Assembly: GCF_937863485.1 (NCBI RefSeq)
Contig: NZ_CALMFY010000222.1
Coordinates: 17,064 to 57,881 of the forward strand
Reading direction: 5' to 3'
DNA length: 40,818 nucleotides
DNA from: an uncultured Nostoc sp.
GTDB taxonomy: Bacteria > Cyanobacteriota > Cyanobacteriia > Cyanobacteriales > Nostocaceae
Shown here piece after piece: positions 16,931 through 25,307 of the stretch (within the stretch, counting starts at the first letter, position 1; each line of letters begins with the position of its first letter). The notes under the pieces were generated by a model that was given only the letters and a program-made list of their open reading frames with translations, did not search any database and had not been told where the DNA came from. The translations under genes and the position numbers were made by a program.

Positions 16931-19549
16931 TTAAAACTCCCAACTGATAGAACCAATTATTGCCAAGGGCTGACCTCTTTGAACATATAGTCTGGAATTA
17001 TCCTGGCTGGCGATAAAATAGTCTGTATCAAATAGATTACGGACATTGATAGCAGCCTTCCAACCATCTCTACGGTAGTAAATAGCAGCATCGGTACGCA
17101 AGTAATCGGGTAGTTCAAACGTGTTATTTAAATCTCCCAGCCGCGTGCCCACATAAAACAGCCCCAAACCAAATCCTAAACCCCTGAGATCACCCTTCTG
17201 GATCTCATAGGTTGTCCAGATGCTAGCCTGATTCTTTGGCACACCCACTAATCTGTTGCCTACTACAGGAGGAGTGGAATTATCCTCGGTGACTTCTGCA
17301 TTAGTATAAGCATAGGAAGCGACTACCTTCAGCCCAGGCAAAATCTCACCTGCAATATCCAATTCAATCCCTCGACTTCGTTGCTCCCCGACCTGAATGG
17401 AGTAACCAGGCCGAGGATCATTAGGATCGTCTGTTGCAATATTCGTCTTGGTGATTTGATAGGCTGCCAGCGTCGTTGAAAGCTTTCCGTTTAGAAAGTC
17501 AGCTTTAATCCCTGCTTCATATTGAGTGCCTTTGGTCGGCTTTAATGGTTCGCCATCAGGGTTGCTGCCTGAAGGGTAAAAAGATTGACTATAGCTAGTG
17601 TAGAGAGAAACAGATTGGCTTGGCTGATACACCAATCCGATTCGGGGGCTAAACGCATCGTTAAACACATCGGATTCCCCAAATTGTGAAATCCAATCAA
17701 AGCGTCCACCGACCAATAGTTTCAGATTATCTAAAAGACCGATTTGATCCTGAACGTAGGTTCCGTAAGTATCTTCGTGTGAAATAAAGCCGGAAGGAAG
17801 AACTTCAGGAAAGTCGGGTTTTGGAATATTATAATTTGGATTGAAGACATCTAGATTGGGAACAGTGGACTCAAAAATGTTATAATACCCCGCCGAGCGC
17901 CTGATATCAAAGCCCACTACGAGTTGGTGTGAAATCGATCCTGTATTAAACTTCCCAATCAAGTCGATCTTTCCATAATAGTTATCAACCGTATACTCAC
18001 GTTTGTCTGCATACAATTCTAGGAAGCGACCGTCCACTAGGTCCACTAGATTTGATGGATCAGTATATTTTTCATTGACATGAGTAAGGCTCGCAGAAAA
18101 ATTGTTACGAATCTGCCAATTGTCGCTAAATTTATGATTCAGCGTGTAACCAAATCTTTGAGTAGTGGTATCCCTAAATGAGATGTCAGGATAGCGTAGA
18201 TAGCGACTTCGAGGCACCGTATTGCCATCGCTTAAAAGCAAACTAGGACTCTCAAAAGGATTTGCATAATAGTTAATGTATTCATAATACAGATTCAGGT
18301 CTGTCCTATCCCCGAATTTCAACGTGATTGAGGGTGCGATCGTGGTCAGATTTTCGCTGACAACATCTTGAATACTGCTTGAATGTTGATAGCTTGCAAT
18401 GAAGCGATAAAGAATCGTTTTATCTGTATTCAATGGACCAGAGAAATCGATACTGGGCTGATAAAAGCCAAAATTTCCCGCTTCAAATCCAAGCTTGTAA
18501 TAGGGGTCACTCAGGGGTTGTTTGGTGACAACATTGACGATCCCACCGGGTTCAAATGCTCCGAACAGAACCGAGCCAGGTCCTTTGAGAATTTCCACCT
18601 GCTCGATTGTCCCAACGCCTGTCTGTCCGTAGAGATCAACATCTCTATTGCCATTTCGGAAATTTCCTGCCTGTCCAAATCCTCCAATTCCTCTGATGAT
18701 CAGATTTGTTGTATTTGAACCGTAGGGTCTTATGTTACTAACAACGCCGCTGACCGTTTCCACTGCCTGATTCACACTTGTGACGTTGCGATCTTCCAGC
18801 ACCTGCCGGGGTACGACCTGAATCGATTGAGGAATATCGCGGATGGCGGTATCGGTTCTGGTTGCCGTGCTGGCATTTGGCACGTTATAGCCATCCTGCT
18901 CTCCCGTCACCACTAACTCAATCGGCTCATTCTGCTGTGAGTAAGGTGTCTGATTTGCTGGTTTGTCTTCGGTTTGTGATGTTTGCGGTGACTGCGGTGC
19001 CTGTGTCACCGTTGCAGCAGATGCTACCCCAAAAACCAGCCCGGCATTATCATCAAATAACTCAACTGTAGGCAAGGCTTTCTCACCCACCACCGTCACT
19101 CGCACAGTATTTGCATCAACATTTATGACTGTTATTTCAGTAATTCCCGCAAGGGGTTTGTCCGAACGAAATGTGAAAGCATTGCCATCAGCTAAACGTA
19201 ACTGCCCACCAGACACATCTGCAATAAAATTATTGCCCGTACTGCGATTTGTGACTTGCAGTTGAGTACCTTGAGGCGTTTCTAAAATCACCTCCACACC
19301 TTTGTCGGTAGAATTGGCTTTAACTCCCGTGATTGGTACAACTTGAATTGCAGGTGCTGAGTTTGGTATTGGTGACTGTACCAGCATAATTGCGCTAGTT
19401 GCGGGAAGTTCGATTTCGCTCAGTTGGGGAATATTTTTGCTAGCTTCTCGAACATCCTCTCCTACTTCCCCACCTTTTGCAGGAGTGCTAATCAAAACAA
19501 GAACTGCACTTGTCAGCACCAGACTTGGAAAAAATTTATCTAACTTCAT
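16931..19549 (-). CDS. TonB-dependent siderophore receptor with AMIN domain
   Basis: An outer-membrane siderophore receptor of 872 residues. A signal peptide (about 1-26) is followed by an AMIN domain at about 68-175 (ITGVKANSTDKGVEVILE to DDNAGLVFGV), a proline/glutamine-rich linker and a TonB-box-like IELVVTGEQ. The plug domain contains IPQSIQVVPRQVLEDRNV and VEILKGPGSVLFGAFEPGG, and a beta-barrel ends in SWEF with the terminal Phe used for barrel assembly. The N-terminal AMIN domain is typical of cyanobacterial receptors and may bind peptidoglycan. The transported siderophore cannot be read; plug wording is of the ferrichrome/hydroxamate class. Its ATG follows GGTGGAT. The regulator gene is directly upstream on the same strand, with 126 bases between them. 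Confidence 0.9.
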   Translation of the reverse strand: MKLDKFFPSLVLTSAVLVLISTPAKGGEVGEDVREASKNIPQLSEIELPATSAIMLVQSPIPNSAPAIQVVPITGVKANSTDKGVEVILETPQGTQLQVTNRSTGNNFIADVSGGQLRLADGNAFTFRSDKPLAGITEITVINVDANTVRVTVVGEKALPTVELFDDNAGLVFGVASAATVTQAPQSPQTSQTEDKPANQTPYSQQNEPIELVVTGEQDGYNVPNASTATRTDTAIRDIPQSIQVVPRQVLEDRNVTSVNQAVETVSGVVSNIRPYGSNTTNLIIRGIGGFGQAGNFRNGNRDVDLYGQTGVGTIEQVEILKGPGSVLFGAFEPGGIVNVVTKQPLSDPYYKLGFEAGNFGFYQPSIDFSGPLNTDKTILYRFIASYQHSSSIQDVVSENLTTIAPSITLKFGDRTDLNLYYEYINYYANPFESPSLLLSDGNTVPRSRYLRYPDISFRDTTTQRFGYTLNHKFSDNWQIRNNFSASLTHVNEKYTDPSNLVDLVDGRFLELYADKREYTVDNYYGKIDLIGKFNTGSISHQLVVGFDIRRSAGYYNIFESTVPNLDVFNPNYNIPKPDFPEVLPSGFISHEDTYGTYVQDQIGLLDNLKLLVGGRFDWISQFGESDVFNDAFSPRIGLVYQPSQSVSLYTSYSQSFYPSGSNPDGEPLKPTKGTQYEAGIKADFLNGKLSTTLAAYQITKTNIATDDPNDPRPGYSIQVGEQRSRGIELDIAGEILPGLKVVASYAYTNAEVTEDNSTPPVVGNRLVGVPKNQASIWTTYEIQKGDLRGLGFGLGLFYVGTRLGDLNNTFELPDYLRTDAAIYYRRDGWKAAINVRNLFDTDYFIASQDNSRLYVQRGQPLAIIGSISWEF

Positions 19550-19648
19550 TTATCCACCTACGCTCCCTCACACCACTTGACAGTATTAAGAAAATTTCCT
19601 AACTGAACTGGCAGTGTATGCATAATAGGGGATTTCTATTTTTAATTT

Positions 19649-19692
19649 GAACGCTAGAGGGATTTTTTTTGAACGTTAGAGGGATTTTTGGC
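19649..19692 (-). promoter_or_regulatory. 22-bp direct repeat, candidate AraC/PchR-type operator
   Basis: GAACGCTAGAGGGATTTTT (19649) and GAACGTTAGAGGGATTTTT (19671) repeat with a 22-bp period, about two helical turns. That is the spacing AraC-family dimers often use. The pair lies 100-143 bases upstream of the receptor ATG and overlaps the stop codon of the regulator gene. Regulation of the receptor by the adjacent regulator is inferred. Confidence 0.45.
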
Positions 19693-20695
19693 AATTGTGA
19701 AAGTATTGTTTGGGATTTAAGCCGAATTTTTTGCGAAAAGCTAGGGCAAAGTAACTGCGACTATCAAAACCTACCCTCGATGCCACTTCTTCAACCTTCA
19801 TTTCTCCTGATGCTAAAAGTTGTCTTGCTTTTTCGAGTCGATAGTCGTGCAAATATTTAAATGCAGGTGTCCCAAAAACTTGACGAAACCCACGCTTCAA
19901 TTTAAATTCATTTAGCCCTACTTGTCGTGCTAACTCTATCAGGCTGGGTGGATTTTCTAGATTACGCAGCAAAATTTCCTTAGCTTGGTAAATTCTCTCA
20001 ACATCGCTCAAATTCTTGCCTGAAAAGCTATGATAATCTATCTCCTGCTCCTGAAATTGCTGGAAATGAAGCGTAATCAATTCCATTGCCTGACTTTCCA
20101 GATACATTCGCTTCATCAAGCCTTGATAGGGACATTGTAGAATTTTAGATAACACCGTCCACATTTGCTGTGTGATTTCCCCTTGCTGGTAGTAAGGTTG
20201 TACCTTACCATCAATCACAGCTTGGCGCAGGTAAATTGGTATCTGTTCTAACTCTTGTTCACCAAAACTTTGAAAAAATTCCTGCGGTTTGATTTCTAGA
20301 GAAATTCGTGAATACTTCTCTCCAGCTTTCCACCACTCAGTTTCTTTGAGATCGCAGTTATATTCTGAATAGTATTTACCTACTGGTTCATCAGTCTCCT
20401 CAGTTAAACCGTGGCGTTCAATTCTCACTTTTCCTGAGAGAAAAAAACTCAACCCAAATCGAGAATCATCCAAGTTATCTCTAATCAATACAAGATCATC
20501 AATCAACTCTTCTTGGTGTATAGAAAGAGATAAGCTATTGCGTAAAACTGCCCAATAGTCATATAAATTACACACATCTGGAATCTTCGCATACTCGATA
20601 GTTTCAAAACCCTTTGATTGACTGGAAACTTTGCCATTTTCCTCACTTTCTTGCCAAAGTTCATCCCAATCTATAGTTGTAAAAATTTTTGTCAT
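19676..20695 (-). CDS. AraC-family regulator, PchR-like
   Basis: A 339-residue regulator. Residues 1-230 form a PchR-like sensor domain without a recognisable enzyme motif. The last 100 or so residues form the double helix-turn-helix DNA-binding domain of AraC proteins: PPSLIELARQVGLNEFKLKR and VEEVASRVGFDSRSYFALAF, ending RKKFGLNPKQYF. PchR-type proteins respond to siderophore or iron-siderophore and switch on the cognate receptor. Its place directly before the TonB-dependent receptor fits. A palindrome resembling a Fur box starts eight bases before its ATG, suggesting iron repression. The ribosome site is weak. Confidence 0.85.
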   Translation of the reverse strand: MTKIFTTIDWDELWQESEENGKVSSQSKGFETIEYAKIPDVCNLYDYWAVLRNSLSLSIHQEELIDDLVLIRDNLDDSRFGLSFFLSGKVRIERHGLTEETDEPVGKYYSEYNCDLKETEWWKAGEKYSRISLEIKPQEFFQSFGEQELEQIPIYLRQAVIDGKVQPYYQQGEITQQMWTVLSKILQCPYQGLMKRMYLESQAMELITLHFQQFQEQEIDYHSFSGKNLSDVERIYQAKEILLRNLENPPSLIELARQVGLNEFKLKRGFRQVFGTPAFKYLHDYRLEKARQLLASGEMKVEEVASRVGFDSRSYFALAFRKKFGLNPKQYFHNCQKSL

Positions 20696-20702
20696 GGTTT
20701 AA

Positions 20703-20722
20703 TGATAAATTTTTCATTATCA
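20703..20722 (-). promoter_or_regulatory. Fur-box-like palindrome
   Basis: TGATAAATTTTTCATTATCA has perfect 6-bp arms (TGATAA/TTATCA) around eight bases. Read on the minus strand, TGATAATGAAAAATTTATCA resembles the Fur consensus GATAATGATAATCATTATC at its outer parts. It lies eight bases before the regulator's start codon. The role is inferred from sequence and the iron context. Confidence 0.4.
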
Positions 20723-20857
20723 AATAGGAATAGTCATAGCGATCGCTCCGATGGTCAGTATCAGGGCAAGTTAGCTAAGAAATATTCCTAATTGTTGCAC
20801 GAAGTTGATTATGAGAAAAGTGAGTGTATATTAAGTCGCTTGTCGTGGTTCTAAATC

Positions 20858-21058
20858 CTAGTCCTTTATCAGGGGAACAAATACCGGAGTGGGTTGCTGT
20901 TTGCTGAAGGTAGCTGCATAGATCATTGGGTTGATGAACTCACCGAAACTCCAGCAAAATCCCGTGAAAAATGTGCATATTAGAAATATTGCTAAATCCC
21001 AATAGAAGAAGTTGAACGGACAAGGATTTTTACTTACACGTTCCTTATGGTTAGACAT
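20858..21058 (-). CDS. Small hypothetical membrane protein
   Basis: A 66-residue reading frame with a hydrophobic, aromatic-rich segment at about 18-55 (FFYWDLAIFLICTFFTGFCW) that could cross the membrane once, a basic N-terminus and a proline-rich tail (QQPTPVFVPLIKD). It lies 162 bases upstream of the AraC-type regulator on the same strand. No ribosome site is evident before the ATG and I do not recognise the family. It may be real and linked to the iron module, or a chance frame. Confidence 0.35.
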   Translation of the reverse strand: MSNHKERVSKNPCPFNFFYWDLAIFLICTFFTGFCWSFGEFINPMIYAATFSKQQPTPVFVPLIKD

Positions 21059-21256
21059 CTGGTGGAAAAGAATGTAGAGACGCGTTAACGCAGCAGGGCG
21101 TTAGCGTAGCGGAACGGAGTACAGCCCAGTCCAATTTCGGGTCTCTATAAGGGTTCTGGATAACGCATATTTAATTTCACTAGATATCTAGCGTTTATCT
21201 GTAGGGCGTGGGGAAATTGTGACGAATCAGACCAGAGCGATCGCGCCGACGTTGGC

Positions 21257-21360
21257 TATAGCAATCTGAATTGAAACGTGAGAAAATACGGAGATTAAAA
21301 GTACGTATTTATAGGCATTTCAGCGATTTTATCTCTCACGAATAATTTAGGATTGCTATA
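21257..21360. mobile_element. MITE with 27-bp inverted ends
   Basis: A 104-bp element with imperfect 27-bp ends, TATAGCAATCTGAATTGAAA(CGTGAGA) and the complement of (TCTCACG)AATAATTTAGGATTGCTATA. Its ends carry TA, compatible with a Tc1/IS630-type TA target. It has no coding capacity. The spacer around it (21059-21480) otherwise shows only short GCGTTAGCG repeat words. Confidence 0.7.
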
Positions 21361-21479
21361 TTAGATTTTTCTATTTTCGTCCCTTCTAGGATAAAAATCA
21401 CTTGACAACATGAGTTAAAAGGTGATGTCAGTTTTATACCAATTGGTAAATAAGTTGCTCACTGGCAATTAGATTCGTG

Positions 21480-21572
21480 CGTTATAGCCGTCTAGAGGAA
21501 GTCGCGGTCGGCATCATTTTCCTCGCCTGTAGCGGGACGGTGCTTGATGTCGAAGGTGGCTACAGCGTTTAA
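21480..21572 (+). pseudogene. SDR gene remnant (C-terminal end)
   Basis: Codons from about 21489 read RLEEVAVGIIFLACSG, then TVLDVEGGYSV and TAA. This matches the C-terminal signature of classical short-chain dehydrogenases (EEVAxAIxFLASxxSSxxTG...VDGG) with a short internal deletion. Nothing recognisable of the same gene remains upstream. Confidence 0.55.
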
Positions 21573-21585
21573 GCATCAGCCTAAT

Positions 21586-21706
21586 CGAAGAAACATCTTG
21601 TCACTGGCGGCAACAGTGGCATCAAACTTGCCACTGCCCTGCGTTTTGCTGCTGAAGGCGCAGATGTCTTTATCTCTGGTTCGTCGTCAAAACGAACTTG
21701 ATGCTT
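21586..21706 (+). pseudogene. SDR gene remnant (N-terminal part, frameshifted)
   Basis: The pieces RRNIL, then VTGGNSGIKLATALRFAAEG and ADVFISG, then RRQNELDA lie in successive frames, so at least two indels are present. They form the cofactor-binding half of a short-chain dehydrogenase. Similarity stops exactly where the dispersed repeat begins at 21707. The C-terminal part of what looks like the same gene resumes at about 22600. Confidence 0.65.
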
Positions 21707-21780
21707 ATTCCTTACCGTTTAGTTAAAGTTATTGGTGGGATTTACTAGTGTGTAGAGATGTTGCAATACAACGTCTCTAC
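21707..21780. repeat. Dispersed repeat with hairpin, copy 2
   Basis: ATTCCTTACCGTTTAGTTAA and the following TTATTGGTGGGATTT match copy 1 at 16791. They run into the palindrome GTAGAGATGTTGC/ACGTCTCTAC at 21752-21780. It forms the left edge of the DNA separating the two halves of the SDR remnant. Confidence 0.7.
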
Positions 21781-21854
21781 AAGCGCATCAGTGAGATTTT
21801 AAGATAAAGCGTCTTTTGTCAATGAGTTAAAATACTAAAAATAAGTTTAGTAAA

Positions 21855-21929
21855 AATGATAATCGTGTAGTGGAGAGGGAGAGAATATGACTTTCGGTCG
21901 CACTCCTCTGCCTCTTTTTGATTATCATT
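21855..21929. promoter_or_regulatory. 10-bp inverted repeat upstream of secreted protein gene
   Basis: AATGATAATC (21855-21864) is perfectly inverted as GATTATCATT (21920-21929) across 55 bases. Each arm resembles half a Fur box. It lies about 150-220 bases before the gene at 22079. It may be an operator pair, an element end or a chance AT-rich repeat. Confidence 0.25.
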
Positions 21930-22078
21930 ATTTTAAAAGTCTTTGACAGCTTAAATATTATATGAAAAAGTTATGAAAAAGTATTGTAACGACAGAATAA
22001 CTTTGTCAAAAATGCGCTTCATTCTTAAGTAAATTCAATTATCAAGCTGAAATACATGCAAAATTGGAGTTAACAAGA

Positions 22079-22543
22079 ATGCAGTTTTTTATAAAAGGTT
22101 ATTTGGTGAGTATGTTGGCTGGAGTCATAAGCTTAGTAGCGAACCAAGCTTTGGCAGTAACGGGACCAGGAGCTACTATGAAGAATTCTTATCCCCAAGA
22201 CAATTCATGTTTAAGCACTTCGAGTTATGGGGGAATTATCAATAACTGTGCTTACAGCGTTCAAGTCGTAGGAACCCTGCAACTGTCACCAGGTTATCAC
22301 CCAACATCAATTAGAATTTATGGAAATAATAGTTCGTGTCAAACACTTTCGATTAATGGTGTTGGAAACGCTGCCTTTGTTGGTTCTCTAGTCTACACTA
22401 CTTCTGGGCCAAAAGCTTGGCAAACCCTGAATCTCGGTAGCCTTTATGTAAATGATGGGCCTGATGGGAATAGCGAAACAGGTACACTCTTTAGCTGTTC
22501 CCTCGAAACTGGTGGCATTATAGGCAATTTCACAGCAAAGTAA
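22079..22543 (+). CDS. Secreted cysteine-containing hypothetical protein
   Basis: A 154-residue exported protein of unknown function. An N-terminal signal peptide is clear: MQFFIKGYLVSMLAGVIS followed by LVANQALA and a likely cut before VTGPG. The mature part has four cysteines (NSCLST, NNCAYS, SSCQTL, FSCSLE), enough for two disulfides, and is rich in Gly, Ser, Asn and Thr, as in beta-rich extracellular proteins. I chose the ATG at 22079 because GGAG lies nine bases upstream; a TTG at 22064 is less likely. No catalytic motif is visible. The gene sits within DNA that splits an SDR remnant, so it may have arrived by insertion. Confidence 0.7.
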   Translation: MQFFIKGYLVSMLAGVISLVANQALAVTGPGATMKNSYPQDNSCLSTSSYGGIINNCAYSVQVVGTLQLSPGYHPTSIRIYGNNSSCQTLSINGVGNAAFVGSLVYTTSGPKAWQTLNLGSLYVNDGPDGNSETGTLFSCSLETGGIIGNFTAK

Positions 22544-22594
22544 GGTTTTTGAAGGTATAGATTGAGAGTTTTTGCCTACATAACATACGCATGA

Positions 22595-23116
22595 TTGATT
22601 AAGCAAGAAAAAGGAGGCATCGATATTCTCTTTGCCAATGCGGGCTGGGGAGAATTCGTCCCACTCGGTTCTTTCACCGAGGAGCATTTTGACAAGACAT
22701 TTAACATCAACGTCAAAGGTGTTGCCTTCACGGTGCAAAAGGCGCTACCGCTACTTAAAGATGGCAGTTCAGTTATTTTGAACGCTTGAATATCAGGCTC
22801 TATAGGTCAACCCGCCTTCAGTGTTTATGCCGCGACTAAGGCAGCCGTGCGCTCATTTGCACGCACTTGGTCGGTTGACCTCAAAGAACGCCACATCCGG
22901 GTCAATGTCGTCAGCCCTGGAATCATTCCGACACCAGCTCACGATCGCCTTGGGATAACTGACGAAATGCATACGGCGATGTTGAATGGCGTTCAGCTGG
23001 GGCGCGTGGGAACAGCGGATGAAGTGGCAAAAGCTGTCGTGTTCCTGGCTTCAGACGACAGCAGTTATATTATCGGCATCGAATTGTTCGTCGATGGCGG
23101 TGTGGCACAAATCTAA
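22595..23116 (+). pseudogene. SDR gene remnant (C-terminal two thirds, internal stop)
   Basis: The frame reads KQEKGGIDILFANAGWGEFV, GSFTEEHFDKTFNINVKG and SSVILNA, then a TGA at 22787-22789, and continues in the same frame ISGSIGQPAFSVYAATKAAV to IELFVDGGVAQI. It has the NAG motif and the YxxxK pair (YAATK) of a classical SDR. Compared with typical relatives, about 30 residues between the fragment at 21586 and this one are missing, replaced by about 0.9 kb of other DNA. An ATG-less start and the stop make a functional product unlikely unless the TGA is read through or is a sequencing error. Confidence 0.8.
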
Positions 23117-23226
23117 TCGCTATTTTTAGGAAATTTAGTTTCGCACTCCTGACTAGTCTAAAGGCAATTCCTGAATTGCCCCTATATTTCGTACTTGATG
23201 CGTAAGTCCGATCGCATTTAAATTCG

Positions 23227-23299
23227 CTTGCTCTCAGACCTTTTTAAATTTTGAATCTTTCAATTCCATTATCCAAAATCTAAAATCTAAAATTGGGTA
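23227..23299. repeat. Spacer repeat, simple copy
   Basis: CTTGCTCTCAGACCTTTTTA continues AATTTTGAATC...CCATTATCCAAAATCTAAAA. The same spacer text recurs at about 28557-28703, where it is interrupted by two small insertions. Both copies lie next to the 3' end of a minus-strand gene. Confidence 0.7.
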
Positions 23300-23320
23300 A
23301 CAGAAGCCAACTACCCGATT

Positions 23321-24112
23321 TTAGGCAATTTGAGTTACTTGCTGATTCACACGGGGACGGCCAAAGCGCTCCCAAGCACTCCCTCCTCGCAGAAATAGCT
23401 CTAGGAAGCGCAATGGTTCTCCGGAATCGCCTCTTGACCAACCGGAACTACCAGGAGCAAAGGCCAAAGTTCCTTCAGACACCTTGAAGCTGCCATCAGA
23501 ATACACTGCATCACTGACCACATCTCCAATCCGGATCACAATCTTGGTTTGAGGCTCCAAATTAAGTGTATGCGCCCCAATAGTTGTTTTGATGTTGCCG
23601 TAGCCATCAATCCAGGCAATTCGATCTGGTGGAACATCTGGGATTTGCTCACTCTTAAGGCTATCTCCTAGAAGGCTAAAATCTTCACCCATGATCGCAG
23701 CCGCAGCCGGAGGAAACACATCCCGTGAGCGAAACTGCGAGCCACCACGAGAAACGTTAACCACTCGCAACTCCTTTGTATAGTCTTTGATGAAGGAGAG
23801 AGTGTAACCTGCATTCACACCCACTACTTTTACACCATTGGATAAAAGGGCATAAGTTAGTCCTTCACCTTCATTGTCCCGTCGGGCTTCGGGATCATCT
23901 TGACGAGGCGCACAGTTGTGATAAATTAGGCGATCGCCAGGGCCTGGGTTGAGTCCCAGTTGGGCAATCCAGAATCCCGTTGCCAAGGTACTGAATGCTG
24001 GAACCGAAAGCAAATGAATTTGGGCATGGGGAAAAGCCATCAGCAGACGTTGTGTGACTTCTGTAAATGCCGGATCTCCTGTACCGTAGTCTGCAATGAC
24101 GCAGATAAACAT
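23321..24112 (-). CDS. SAM hydrolase family protein (DUF62)
   Basis: A 263-residue member of the S-adenosyl-L-methionine hydroxide adenosyltransferase family, which splits SAM into adenosine and methionine and is related to the fluorinase/chlorinase enzymes. Family marks are IADYGTGDPAFTEV at the N-terminus (the DxGxxD pattern), RSRDVFPPAAAAI and WIDGYGNIKTT in the C-terminal domain. No halogenase-specific insertion is obvious. The ATG has a strong GGAAGGAG ribosome site. It is a single gene; its biological role in cyanobacteria is unclear. The 275 bases upstream, before the next gene, show nothing recognisable. Confidence 0.8.
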   Translation of the reverse strand: MFICVIADYGTGDPAFTEVTQRLLMAFPHAQIHLLSVPAFSTLATGFWIAQLGLNPGPGDRLIYHNCAPRQDDPEARRDNEGEGLTYALLSNGVKVVGVNAGYTLSFIKDYTKELRVVNVSRGGSQFRSRDVFPPAAAAIMGEDFSLLGDSLKSEQIPDVPPDRIAWIDGYGNIKTTIGAHTLNLEPQTKIVIRIGDVVSDAVYSDGSFKVSEGTLAFAPGSSGWSRGDSGEPLRFLELFLRGGSAWERFGRPRVNQQVTQIA

Positions 24113-24387
24113 TTTGCTTCTCCTTCCTTAGGGTAGTAATTTGCAATCAATGGTCAGGCAATGGTGGTGTTGAAACACCCCAGTCAACCTACCTGATTAG
24201 CAGTCTAGGTGTGATCTCAACTATATGCAAGATTTCTACATAACATTGAGCGCAATTTTCCAGTAAAAAGATGCTAGAAGCAGGCAACTCAGTTAATTAC
24301 ATCAGTCATCATGTGATTACAGGGTGAAATGAGCAAACAACTGTTCATTTCACCCCTATTAGTAACGTTAAAGTCTTAGTCAACGCA

Positions 24388-25293
24388 ATGAAAACAATAA
24401 CCTCACTTTTTAACGAAGAACGCAACCAACTCCAGACAGAGATTGATAACACAACCAACATTGAGCAGATAGTTAAGCTGGTTCAAAACCGACTCGATCA
24501 TCTCGAAAGAATTTACATTGAAAAGCTTAATCTGGCTCAAGTTCGTCTGGCTTCCTTTTTCCTGGATACGCTACGGCAGTCGATCGCTACTCTTGCGGCG
24601 GCCAACTATTCTCAACTTGCTCCAATAGAACAAAGGCAAATTACTAACCCAGGTACAAAGTTTTTCGCCAACAGATTAATCCTGAAAGTGCTACAGGCAC
24701 TAATTTGTATAGGCATCTTGGGTTCGTTGTTCTCTTTAACTAAAACTACCCCAGGTGTATGGATGGCTATCTTACTAACCTCTCTACTTCTAGGATTAGA
24801 AGTTGTGCTTCAACTCGACTTAAACAACCAGCAAAATTCTATGTCTCAAGAGCTATTGCAATTACCTCAACCTATTCTCCGGGTTGATAGCAAAGTATTT
24901 CTAGATCACCTTGGCGATGCTCTCAACACGATCGACCTAGCAGTGGCTAGAGTAGAAGAATCGAATAAACATGAAGGCGATCTAGCAATAGAAGAACTGC
25001 CAGAGCTATTGAACTTTCTGCAAAGGCTAATGGGCGCATCAAAACTTGATAAACCCCAAATGGCTCATGAACTGGCGAAGCTTCTGCCACAGATTTTAAT
25101 GTCTCAGGGAATTAACGCTCAAATTTACCGACAAAATGACCCTCATAGCGATCGCGAGTATTTTGACTTTGAGCCAAGTATCGACCCCGATACCAAAGAT
25201 CACGTAACTCTAACTCCTGCTTTGTTGAAAGGCGATCGCCTCCTGAGGCGCGGTCGGGTAATTGAGCCAGTGTATTCTTCTTCTAGAGAATAA
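24388..25293 (+). CDS. Membrane protein partner of Hsp70-like ATPase
   Basis: A 301-residue protein I do not recognise. An N-terminal helical part (1-90, with charged heptad-like stretches such as IEQIVKLVQNRLDHLERIYI) is followed by two membrane segments, about 98-117 and 122-142. A cytosolic C-terminal part follows. Its end (VTLTPALLKGDRLLRRGRVI at about 273-292) resembles the last strands of GrpE nucleotide-exchange factors (LxKGYxLxxRVLRPA). That resemblance is slight and by eye. The next gene, 14 bases downstream, encodes an Hsp70/actin-like ATPase, so the pair forms an operon, and an exchange-factor or membrane-anchor role would make sense. Confidence 0.65.
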   Translation: MKTITSLFNEERNQLQTEIDNTTNIEQIVKLVQNRLDHLERIYIEKLNLAQVRLASFFLDTLRQSIATLAAANYSQLAPIEQRQITNPGTKFFANRLILKVLQALICIGILGSLFSLTKTTPGVWMAILLTSLLLGLEVVLQLDLNNQQNSMSQELLQLPQPILRVDSKVFLDHLGDALNTIDLAVARVEESNKHEGDLAIEELPELLNFLQRLMGASKLDKPQMAHELAKLLPQILMSQGINAQIYRQNDPHSDREYFDFEPSIDPDTKDHVTLTPALLKGDRLLRRGRVIEPVYSSSRE

Positions 25294-25307
25294 TAGACAA
25301 TAAGGGT

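Noticed and set aside
18383..19265. Several plus-strand frames of 69-111 residues
   Set aside because: They lie antisense inside the TonB-dependent receptor gene, whose own frame is clearly coding.
21544..21726. 60-residue plus-strand frame
   Set aside because: It is a frame-shifted reading of two SDR remnants and the dispersed repeat, not a gene.
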